Shown piece after piece: positions 10,346 through 19,443 of a stretch of 64,000 nucleotides of DNA. The stretch covers positions 22,501 through 86,500 of the forward strand of contig JALIGW010000144.1 of NCBI GenBank assembly GCA_023053685.1, read 5' to 3'. The stretch is from Diadophis punctatus similis (Eukaryota; Chordata; Lepidosauria; Squamata; Dipsadidae). Position numbers and translations under genes: made by a program. The first letter of the stretch is position 1. Each line of letters opens with the position of its first letter. The notes under the pieces were generated by a model that saw nothing but the letters and a program-made list of their open reading frames with translations, was not told the DNA's origin and ran no database searches.

Positions 10346-10436
10346 AATCCAAGTTGTCTAGAACAATAATAAAGCAGTCTTTAAAGAATAAGTCTAATAA
10401 TTTGAACACTCTACAAAAATTTAACAAAATAACATA

Positions 10437-10530
10437 TTAACAGAATCTGCCTCTACCTAGGATAGAATTCACAACCTCCTGATTGTGAGGCAAGAGCTCT
10501 ATCACTGAGCCACAGCAGCTCTAGCTTGCC
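10437..10530 (-). mobile_element. tRNA-like SINE head
   Basis: On the minus strand it reads 'tggctcagtgatagagctc' (A-box-like), 'tgcctcacaatcaggagg' and 'ttgtgaattctatcctagg' (B-box-like). This is the complete head of the SINE family whose CR1-tailed copies are at 5689-5797 and 39604-39745. Confidence 0.75.
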
Positions 10531-11094
10531 TCCTTGCAATTTCAGCAGTGTAATATTGCCACAGTTTATCTCCCAGCAATTTGTCACATTACAGCCACGT
10601 GGTTAGTTTCATTTTACCATGTGGCTTGCAAGCCTCCGTCAGCTGTAGGTCGGGAGGCAGTTTATCTCTTCTTGTGCTCTTCTTGTGCTTTGCCTGTTTG
10701 CTGCAAAGAGGTAAATTGCTGGAAGACATAGGCCAAAGGGTGGGGGTGGCTGGGTGGGGCTACATTCGGTGTATAAGACGCACCCAAGTTTTCACCCTCT
10801 TTTTGAGGGTAAAAAGGTGCGTCTTATACTCCGAAAAATACGGTAACTTGTGATGCCTCACTTGTGTGGAGTTTGGGAACATGGAGTGGGGGTACAAGTA
10901 GACTTTGGAATAATTTCCTTCCAGAAATCTGAACTGCTCCCCACTCTATTGGTTTCCCGTAAGTTGTCAACACCAAATTATTTTGGAGAACTTCACCAGG
11001 ATAAAATATGCCATCAGACAACAGGGACAATCCTGTGATATTGTTTGATTAATTGCTTTTTTCCATTTTAGTGTGGATCTTTCATTGCCGATAA

Positions 11095-11216
11095 AGGAGA
11101 ATATTTGTAGCTCAGGGTTGAAATGAGGGTCCTTGGTGGTCTCTGAGCTTCGTTGTTTCCCCTTGCAGACATTTCATAACGCAAACTAGGTAACATCACC
11201 ACTGCACTGGTGATAT
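11095..11216 (-). mobile_element. Penelope-type terminal repeat unit, family 2
   Basis: Reverse copy of the unit at 11591-11970. It contains the reverse of 'gctcagagaccaccaagg', 'gtctgcaagg' and 'gttacctagtttg'. The hammerhead-like core is damaged (the CTGATGA box is not intact). Confidence 0.6.
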
Positions 11217-11219
11217 TAA

Positions 11220-11590
11220 CAGGTAGTCCTTGATTTATGACCATAATTGAGCCTCACATTTTTGTTGCTATGTGAAACATTTGTTAAGTGAATTTTGACC
11301 CATTTTGCAACCTTTTTACCACAGTTGTTAAACGAATCACTGCAGGTGTTGTTAGTAACATGGTTGTTAAATGAATCTGGCTTCCCCATTGATTTTGCTT
11401 GTAAAAAGGTCACAAAAGGTGATCCCATGACCCCGGAACACTGCAAATGTCATAAATATGGATCAGTTGCCAAATGTCTGAATTTTGATGGGGATGCTGC
11501 AATGGTTGTATGTGTGAAAAATGGTCAAAAGTCACTTTTTTCAGTGTCAATTTTGAACGGTCACTGTTGTAAGTCGAGGACTAGCTATAC
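11220..11590 (+). mobile_element. Pogo/Tigger-like MITE, nearly full length
   Basis: Left end CAGGTAGTCCTTGATTTATG, right end GTAAGTCGAGGACTAGCTATA. The interior follows the family: 'gttaagtgaattttgacccatttt', 'gaatctggcttccccattgattttgcttg', 'ggtcacaaaaggtgatccc'. About 370 bp, non-coding. Confidence 0.9.
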
Positions 11591-11692
11591 CTAGTTTGGG
11601 TCATGAAACATCTGCAAATAAACAACCAAGCTCAGAGAGCACCAAGGACCCCACAGTCCTCCTCTTCCCCCTCGTCTCCACAAATCCACTCC

Positions 11693-11745
11693 CTTCTAGT
11701 ACTGATGATGTTACCTAGTTGGGTAATGAAATGTCTGCAAGAAAA
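11693..11745 (+). ncRNA. Hammerhead-ribozyme-like motif
   Basis: CTGATGA (11702-11708) and GAAA (11728-11731) flank a helix II of TTACC (11711-11715) with GGTAA (11722-11726), extended by a G-U pair. Helix III would be the 2-bp AUGU (11731-11734), as in minimal dimer-acting hammerheads. The site AUGUC would be cut after C11735. Helix I pairs 11694-11701 with 11736-11743 with one A-A mismatch. One extra base between CTGATGA and helix II is unlike the canonical fold, so activity is uncertain. Confidence 0.5.
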
Positions 11746-11781
11746 GAACCAAGCTCAGAGAGCACCAAGGAGCCCTCAGTC

Positions 11782-11862
11782 CTCCTCCTCCTCCTCCTCC
11801 TCCTCCTCCTCCTCCTCCTCCTCCTCCTCCTCCTCCTCCTCCTCCTCCTCCTCCTCCTCCTC
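11782..11862. repeat. (CTC)n microsatellite
   Basis: About 26 units of CTC/TCC inside a Penelope-type unit. Confidence 0.95.
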
Positions 11863-11972
11863 TATCCTTCCTCATTCCCTTCTAGCACCGATGACGTTGC
11901 ATAGTTGGGTAATGAAATGTCTGCAAGAAAACAATCAAGCTCAGAGAGCACCAAGGATCTTTCATTGCATTT

Positions 11973-12418
<446 letters not shown>

Positions 12419-12567
12419 AGCTTTGCTGTTATTCTATAAAAATTGAGTTATAACAGTTTGTTTCTTCACGTAAACACTTTTCTAAAACTTATTTTCTTTT
12501 TGAGAAGAACTAGAGGGGTTGGGAACATAGTTTGACTCTTTTTTAAAAAAATCTCTTTTTTAACAGA

Positions 12568-12826
12568 ATGTGACCTTGCGAATCCGGCTTCTCCAATGAC
12601 TTTGCTTGTAAGAAGGTCACAAAAGGGGATCACACATGACCCCAGGACACTGCAACCGTCATAAATACATGCCAGTTTGCCAAGTTTCGATCGAATTTCG
12701 ATCACGTAACCATGGGGATGTTGCAACGGTGATGAATGTGCAAAACAATCATGAGTCACTTTTTTTTCAGTGCCGTTCTAACTTCGAACGGTCACTAAAC
12801 GGATGGTTGTAAGTCGAGGATTACCT
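12568..12826 (+). mobile_element. Pogo/Tigger-like MITE, 5'-truncated
   Basis: Begins within the family at 'aatccggcttctccaatgac' and ends GTAAGTCGAGGATTACCT. It shows the 'gatcacacatgaccccagg' and 'gccgttctaacttcgaacgg' blocks. Confidence 0.9.
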
Positions 12827-13322
12827 TTATTTCTTTTTCCCATACCAAAACAAGTGCCACAACACAGATTAACACAGACACTGGTCATGTTATATCATGA
12901 AATGATGAATGTTTAATTAACCATAGTTAAAAAAAAAGGGGAATATAAGCTAGTATATGCATTTCAAGTTCCTAAATGGTTCTCCATATGGGACTTCAAG
13001 CAATATAAAACCCTTGTTGAAAAGTAGAAAGAGATATAAATTGCTGCACTAATAAAGAATGGTTATCCATACAGCTTTTATTTATATAACATTCAATTTC
13101 CATCAAACAGTGTGCGCTCTGGGTACAGTTGTTTTTAAACAGTCATAATCCACATATTTTCTATGGGATATAAATATTAAATTGACTATGTCAACTGCGT
13201 ATAAAGAAAATTTGTATAAAATGTTTTATAAATGGCATTTTGCACCAGCAAATCTGGCACAAAAGTATAAAGATAGACCTGCTAAATGCTGGAAGTGTAA
13301 CCAATCATCTGGTTCATACTAC

Positions 13323-13800
<478 letters not shown>

Positions 13801-13849
13801 AACTCTTTAAATATCCAGGAGGTGCCGAAAGGCAAAAGGGAGCTGTGAT

Positions 13850-14076
13850 GTTTCCTTCCATACACCAGGATGACTCGACAGAAACATTTATAACCCTTTC
13901 CTGGTGAAGAGCTGATAGGGAAGAGAACCTTGTGGCCTAGAGGTTAAAACTATTGCCTTACAAGCAGACTGCCCAGGTTCAAATCCCACTAAGGGTATGG
14001 CTATCTGACGAGAGCAAAATAGCTCGAAATACATCTATAATAGTCTCCCTTTATTTTCATTTATCAGCAAAAAATG

Positions 14077-14079
<3 letters not shown>
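13850..14079 (+). mobile_element. tRNA-derived repeat, copy 2 in L1
   Basis: Same head as copy 1: 'tgtggcctagaggttaaaac' and 'cccaggttcaaatcccactaagg'. It ends 'ttttcatttatcagcaaaaaatgtta' before (CA)n. The same end plus a microsatellite recurs at 53525-53580, which marks the true 3' end of the family. Confidence 0.8.

Positions 14080-14132
<53 letters not shown>
14080..14132. repeat. (CA)n microsatellite
   Basis: About 26 CA units forming the tail of the tRNA-derived repeat. Confidence 0.97.
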
Positions 14133-14134
<2 letters not shown>

Positions 14135-14500
14135 CTTTTGGGCATGTCATATATATATGATGAAAATACATACATGTTTGGAAAAAATGATAAAGCAATA
14201 CATAGACTTGAAACCAGATACATTTTTTTTACATATACTAACCGCGGCTAGAATTGTATTTGCACAGCAATGGAAAAATGATGAGATTCCGTCAGATGAG
14301 AATGTAATCAAGACAATTTTAGAATGCGCAGAAATGGATAAATTAACGTTCACTATTAAGGATAAAGAAGAAACTGATTTTTTTTATATATGGGATGTAT
14401 TTTATCAATGGCTAGACAACAGAAACAGAAGTTGGAAAGGAGGAGATATAAAAAGAGGAAATGTTAATATGGAGAGTTATCAAAGAAGATAATGTCATTG

Positions 14501-14818
14501 TTATTATATTATTATATTATCAATATTTTTGTGGTTATCCATACAGCTTTGTTGTATATTATTTCACAATCATAAAAGAATGCAATATTGAGTTCCTCCT
14601 GTTGGCTTCTAATCTGTTGGTATGGATTGAAAGACTCTACAAAAGCCAATGAGTTTTCCAAAAGAGAATTAATACATGTAACAGTGGTGGTGGTGGTGGG
14701 GAATCCACAGCATGTTGCTAACAATCAACCGAAACCACCAATTTCTTTCTGAAAAAATGCATACATTCAAAGCCTTTATTGTCATTGTACATCATGTATA
14801 CAACGAAATTGGTTTAGC
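14501..14818. other. L1 3' untranslated region or unique sequence
   Basis: AT-rich, with 'ttggttatccatacagctttgttg' also found in shorter form near 13060, which may mark repeated L1-associated sequence. No gene. Confidence 0.4.
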
Positions 14819-14826
14819 CTCTAGTC

Positions 14827-15365
14827 CCGTGGTGGTGAACCTATGGCACGCATGCCACAGGTGGCACGCGGAGCCATAGCAGCCGGCACGCGAGGGTTGC
14901 CCACCGACAAACCGGAAGTGCGAAAAAACGCACTTCCGGTTTGCCGGTGTGCTGTTTTTTGCACTCCGGAGGGTTCAGGGAAGCTCCCTGAAGCTCCGGA
15001 ATGCAAAAAACTACAAAACGGACAAACCGGAAGTGCACTTTTCCGCACTTCTGGTTTGTCCGTTTTGTAGTTTTTTGCATTCCGGAGCTTCAGGGAGCTT
15101 CCCTGAACCCTCCAGAGTGCAAAAAACAGCATACCGGCAAACCGGAAGTGCGTTTTTTTCGCACTTCCGGTTTGCCGGTTTTGTCGTTCCAGGCTCCGGT
15201 AAGCCTTTGTGCGGGGGTGGGGGTGTGTGCGCATGCGCAGGGGGCAGCATGGGGGGGGGTGTTGTGCGCATGCGTGGGGGGGGAGGGAATGGGTGTGGGC
15301 ATGCGAGCGCGCGTGAGCGCCCCCCCCTTTTTGGCACGCGAGCCGAAAAAGGTTCGCCACCACTG
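14827..15365. mobile_element. hAT-type MITE, CAGTGATGGCGAACC family
   Basis: Ends CCGTGGTGGTGAACCTATGG and AGGTTCGCCACCACTG. Target duplication CTCTAGTC (14819-14826) / CTCTAGTG (15366-15373). The interior has repeated palindromic blocks around AAACCGGAAGTGCG, plus a perfect TGCGCATGCGCA (15228-15239). Confidence 0.9.
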
Positions 15366-15538
15366 CTCTAGTGCATGCAAGAATACAAGATAACATGAAT
15401 AATATAAAGAATAATCCTTATACAAGTAGTTAGGGGGAAAAACTAGACATACATTTCCATATGTACGTCACATTCTGTGCAATGTAATGTATATTACTTT
15501 GGTGTATGATCTTATATCATAATATATACCATGTTTTC

Positions 15539-15766
15539 CCCAAAATAAGACCAGGTCTTATATTATCTTTTGTTCCAAAAGATGCATTAGGGCTTATTTT
15601 CTGGTTAGGTCTTATTTTCAGGGAAATACGGTACTAACTGCGTCCGTCTGGCTGATGATCTTAACTGGGGCTTATTTGAGGGGGTGGTAGGGCTTATATT
15701 ATGAGCATCCTGAAAAATCACGCTAGGGCTTATTTTCCGTTGGGTCTTATTTTCGGGGAAACAGGG
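15539..15766. mobile_element. TA-flanked MITE, TTCCCCAAAATAAGACC ends
   Basis: Left 'ccatgttttccccaaaataa', right 'ttattttcggggaaacaggg', each bordered by TA. Several internal repeats of 'gggcttattttc'. It probably belongs to a Tc1/mariner-type family; no coding capacity. Confidence 0.8.
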
Positions 15767-15769
15767 TAC

Positions 15770-16124
15770 ATATTACACACTACACTGGCACCAGTGAAAT
15801 TTGTCATATTAATCTGTTTGTGGTGCTATATTGTGTTTAGGAATCTGACAACCCACGGATAAAAGCTGTTTTTAAACCTGTTTGTCTGGCTGGCTATACT
15901 TCTGTGTCTTCTGCCCGATGGTAAAAGTGAGAAGAGACACTGGCCAGGATGTGAATGATCCTCAAGGTCCCAGTAGTTATGAAATAGTACATTTTTGATG
16001 AAAGGATAGCAGTTTTAAACTTATAATGATGGGATAAACCAGATGGTCCTTTGTGGAGATTCATGGATCAGTCTTTCTAGTTCCTTAATTGATGCTTCCT
16101 TCTACTTTTCAACATATAGTTCGT
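15770..16124. other. Unassigned sequence
   Basis: No coding region found. 'gtgaagagagacactggccaggatgtgaatgatc'-like phrases look like ordinary DNA or an old LINE, not identified. Confidence 0.35.
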
Positions 16125-16232
16125 TGATAGAAGAGAATATTTGTAGCTCAGGTTTGAACTGTGGGGTCCTTGGTGCTCTCTGAGCTTGGTAGGGGTTTTT
16201 TTTGAAGATGTTTCATTACAAAACTAGCACTG
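16125..16232 (-). mobile_element. Penelope-type terminal repeat unit, family 2
   Basis: Contains the reverse of 'gctcagagagcaccaagg' and of 'gtaatgaaacatcttc', as at 39343-39470. Truncated at about 16232. Confidence 0.55.
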
Positions 16233-16625
16233 ATGATGATAAGAAAGACACAAAAGTCTAGATAGAGGATGTGGCAGTACTTGGAGACAGCAGAATAAAA
16301 GAGAAAGAACTGGAAAAGATAAGAAAAGACCTGCAAATAGAAATAGAATGACTGTGGCAAAAGAAACCAAAGACAGTATCAACAGTAATAGGCAACTTGG
16401 ATGTAGTCCCAAAACATCTGGAGCACCGCTTGAACACCATCGGCATTGACAAAATCCTCATCAGTCAATTACAAAAGGCAGCTTTCCTTGGAACAACTTA
16501 CATCCTGCGACGACATCTTTCACATCATCAGATAACAACGTCTGCCTATCCCAGACCCTTGGGAAGAACTGGAGAGGTAGATAAAAATGCCATATCCAGT
16601 CTAAATATCTGACTGATTGTGCAAC
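16233..16625 (+). pseudogene. LINE C-terminal fragment, clade not assigned
   Basis: In one frame it reads 'IEDVAVLGDSRIKEKELEKIRKDLQIEIE', a stop, then 'LWQKKPKTVSTVIGNLDVVPKHLEHRLNTIGIDKI' and 'LQKAAFLGTTYILRRHL'. This 'K..V.VVIG.LG..P..L...L..IGI' pattern is known from the C-terminal part of non-LTR retrotransposons. R2/R4-like origin is possible but not established. At least one internal stop makes it a pseudogene. Confidence 0.6.
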
Positions 16626-16734
16626 CAACCATAATAATAATAGCTTCATAGATCTATATTGTTCCTGTTATCCATGAGTGTGGTCCAATTTTTTTTAAAA
16701 AAAGAGATTGATAAGTGAGCTGTCGTTCTTTTTC

Positions 16735-16978
16735 TCCCACCTAGCAGTTTGAAAGCATGCAAATGCGAGTAGATACCACTTTGGTGGGATCTGCGAGTAG
16801 GTACCACTTTGGTGGGAAGATAACAGTGTTCTGTGCACCTTTGGTGTATAGCCATGTTGACCACATGACCATGGAAAATGTCTTTGGACAACGCTGGCTC
16901 CCTCGGTCAAGAAATAAAAATGAGCATCGTGCCTTAGAGTCGGACATGACTGGACAAGTAAACTTTTACCTTTGATTA
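16735..16978 (+). mobile_element. Sauria-type SINE, 5'-truncated
   Basis: Begins near 'cacctagcagtttgaaagcatg' and includes 'cactttggtgggaagataacag', 'gccatgttgaccacatgacc', 'ctttggacaacgctggctcc' and the Bov-B-like end 'agagtcggacatgactgg'. A 23-bp internal piece around 'taccactttggtggga' is duplicated. Confidence 0.85.
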
Positions 16979-16983
16979 TATGA

Positions 16984-17118
16984 AAGGTGGGGCCCGATGG
17001 CCCCTTTATGACTTGTGGACTTCAACTCCCAGAATTCCTGACCCAGCATGGCTGGCTCAAGAATTCTGGGAGTTGAAGTCCACAAGTCATAAAAGGGCCA
17101 TCGTTCCCCACTTCTGAA
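16984..17118. mobile_element. Palindromic hAT-type MITE
   Basis: Both halves carry 'gacttgtggacttcaactcc' and its reverse, around a short centre. The family matches 23957-24091. Flanking duplication is not clear. Confidence 0.8.
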
Positions 17119-17735
17119 TAATATAGTATGCATTTTTCCATTCCTTGACTGAGCTTACTATTAAATGCTATTTTTTGTGTGTGACAATCAGAGAATAATT
17201 AGTATCAGGACGAGCAGCATAAGGGATGGTTATACCTGCTGGATTTCTGACTTGTAATGTTTTCTTGATGAAAAGCACAACTTGGGCTGAGGCCTCAGGC
17301 ATGAGTTCCCAGTTAATGTTTTTGTTCTATTTTCAATATTGAAGCAGGAGTGGATATTGCTAACCAGTCAGTTCCTCTACAGAAGTAAGGCAATCCCAAT
17401 TGGCAATTTGCCTAATGTTTCCAATCTTGGACAACTGACACCCATTCTCTGCTTTGGAAGAGCTATAATCGTAATTGACCATGTAGAGAGCTGTCCATGG
17501 TCCTGGAAATGACTTGGCTTAATCAGCTATTTTAAGCATTGACAGAACAAAACACAGATTAATTATGAAATATCGCTCATCTTCATTCTCATCCTCATCT
17601 TCTGTTTGATTCATTTAATTAATTGGTTGATTGATCATGTGCCATCAAGTCAATGTCAGCCCTTCACCCCATAGATACATTTTTCTCCAGGATGAATTTA
17701 TTTATTTGATTCTTATCCCACCTTTATTACTTAAA
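17119..17735. other. Repeat-poor sequence
   Basis: No repeat family or coding frame recognised over about 600 bp. Confidence 0.4.
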
Positions 17736-17739
17736 AAAA

Positions 17740-18740
17740 AAATAACACAAGGGAGCAAACATATGTGACACTTTTTCCTCCTTCTATTTTCCCCATATCA
17801 ACAACCCTGTGAGGTCAGCTGAGTTGAGAGAGTGAATGGCCCAAAGTCACCCAGCTGGCTTTCATGTCTAAGGCGGGACTAGAACTCACCATCTCCTGGT
17901 GATTGGCCAAAGTCACCCAGTGGTCTTTTGTGTATAAAGCTGTACTAGAGCTCACCATCTCCTGGTGATTAGCCCAAAGTCACTGAGCTGCCTTTCATAT
18001 CTAAGGCATACTAGAACTCACCGTCTCCTGGTGATCGGCCCAAAGTCACAGAGCTGCCTTTCATATCTAAGGCATACTAGAACTCACCATCTCCTGGTGA
18101 TTGGTCCATCACCCAGCTGGCTTTTGTGTCTAAGGCAGTAGTAGAACTCACCGTCTCCTGGTGATCGGCCCAAAGTCACCCAGCTGGCTTTCATGTCTAA
18201 GGCGGCACTAGAACGCAACGTCTCCTGGTGATCGGCCCAAAGTCACCCAGCTCAGAGGTGGGTTCCTGCCTGTTTTTGCCAGTGCGTTAATAGCTGTTGT
18301 TCGGTGCAAAGCCGAAGATGCTGCTGCCGTTTGTGGCACGGGAGCTTTCCCCGGGCGCTTTCCCCGCCCGCATGGATGCTGCCAATTGCGTTCTTTTGCC
18401 CTCTGCGCATGCAGAACGCTTTGCGCATGTGCAGAGGGCAAAAGAATGTAATTGGCAGCGTCCATGCGGGCGGCGGCAGTGCCCAGGGATAGCCCCTGCG
18501 CCGCGAACGGCAGCAGCGTCTTCGGCTCTGCGCCGAACAACAACTATTAACCGCACCGGCAGGAACCCACCTCTGACCCAGCTGGCTTTCATATCTAAGG
18601 CACACTAGAACTCACAGTCTCTTGGTGATTGGTCTGAAGCCACCCAGCTGGCTTTTGTGTCTTAGATGGGACTAGAACTCACCGTCTTTTGGTTTCTAGG
18701 CCAGGGCCTTAACCACCACACCAAACTGACCCCTTTTTAC
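17740..18740 (-). repeat. SINE-derived tandem array, about nine units, split by a hAT
   Basis: Units with 'ggactagaactcaccatctcctggtgattgg' and 'cccagctggctttca' repeat at about 65-70 bp from about 17825 to 18240 and again after 18576. The left end keeps the SINE 3' body ('caacaaccctgtgaggtcag'), the right end keeps the head ('ggccttaaccaccacaccaaactg'). Confidence 0.85.
18253..18575. mobile_element. Near-palindromic hAT MITE in the SINE array
   Basis: Ends CAGAGGTGGGTTCCTGCC / GGCAGGAACCCACCTCTG. Target duplication ACCCAGCT at 18245-18252 and 18576-18583. The two arms are inverted copies over most of the 323 bp, with the centre near 'atgcagaacgctttgcgcatg'. It should fold into a long hairpin. 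Confidence 0.95.
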
Positions 18741-19133
18741 TTACCCATTGACTATTATTTCTATACTCTTTCTGTATTCTGATAGAGTTGTAGGAGTTTG
18801 CAGGAAATGTAATGCCATCCCTCACAATGCGAAAATATGAAATACCTGCCTACACCCACACATAGCTCAAACTCTCTTCTTCCCCCCTCCCTTTTGAATG
18901 CTCACCCAGTTTTGAAAGAATAATTGTCACTTTGGAGGACTCAGCTGACCCAGAATTCCTCTGCTGAATTGTTTCCCTCCTATTATCAAATGCATTTTGC
19001 CCAGAGACGAAAACAGTTTTCTGAATGAAAAGTGATATTTATTCTCTCCCCGTAGCAGAGCTACGCTCAATGCACAGCTTGCAAATGGGCCCGAGCGCTG
19101 TGAAAAAGCACACACATTCAGTGCAGCTGAGTA
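18741..19133. other. Unassigned sequence
   Basis: No gene or recognised family. Confidence 0.35.
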
Positions 19134-19443
19134 TACAGTAGTAGTTCTTGACTTGTGACTGCAGTTGAGCCCAAAATTTCTGTTCCTTGGCGAGACAGTG
19201 GTTAAGTGAGTTTTGCCCCATTTTATGACCTTTCTTGCCACGGTCGTCGAGTGAATCACTGCAGTTTTTAAGTTAGCCGCATGGTTGTTAAGTGAATCTG
19301 GCTTCTCCATTGACTTTGCTTGTCAGAAGGTTGTAAAAGGGGATCACATGACCACCACCCCGGGACACTGCAGCAGTCGTAAATATGAGTCAGTTGCCAA
19401 GCGTCTGAATTTTGATCAGGTGACCAAGAGATGCTGCAAGCAT

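Larger units (their letters stand above)
9656..10843. mobile_element. TA-flanked TIR element, CCGTATTTTTCGG ends
   Basis: Long, nearly perfect terminal inverted repeats: CCGTATTTTTCGGAGTATAA on the left and the reverse of it on the right, continuing into GACGCACC. TA flanks both ends (9654-9655, 10844-10845), so it resembles a Tc1/mariner-type element. Inside are a LINE tail (about 10150-10345) and a SINE head (10437-10530), so part of the 1.19 kb is later insertion. No transposase was recognised. Confidence 0.8.
11591..11972 (+). mobile_element. Tandem Penelope-type terminal repeats, family 2
   Basis: Three head-to-tail units share 'ttgggtaatgaaatgtctgc', 'accaagctcagagagcacc' and 'cccttctagcactgatga'. 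Unit starts are near 11591, 11710 and 11900; the middle unit carries a (CTC)n expansion. The first unit lacks its upstream half and abuts a MITE. The Penelope assignment is inferred from parallel layout with family 1, which is linked to a GIY-YIG frame at 46008-46328. Confidence 0.6.

Noticed and set aside
14827..15365. Several open frames of 100-190 residues on both strands
   Set aside because: They follow from the palindromic GC-rich interior of a hAT MITE; the same frames occur in other copies in mirrored form.
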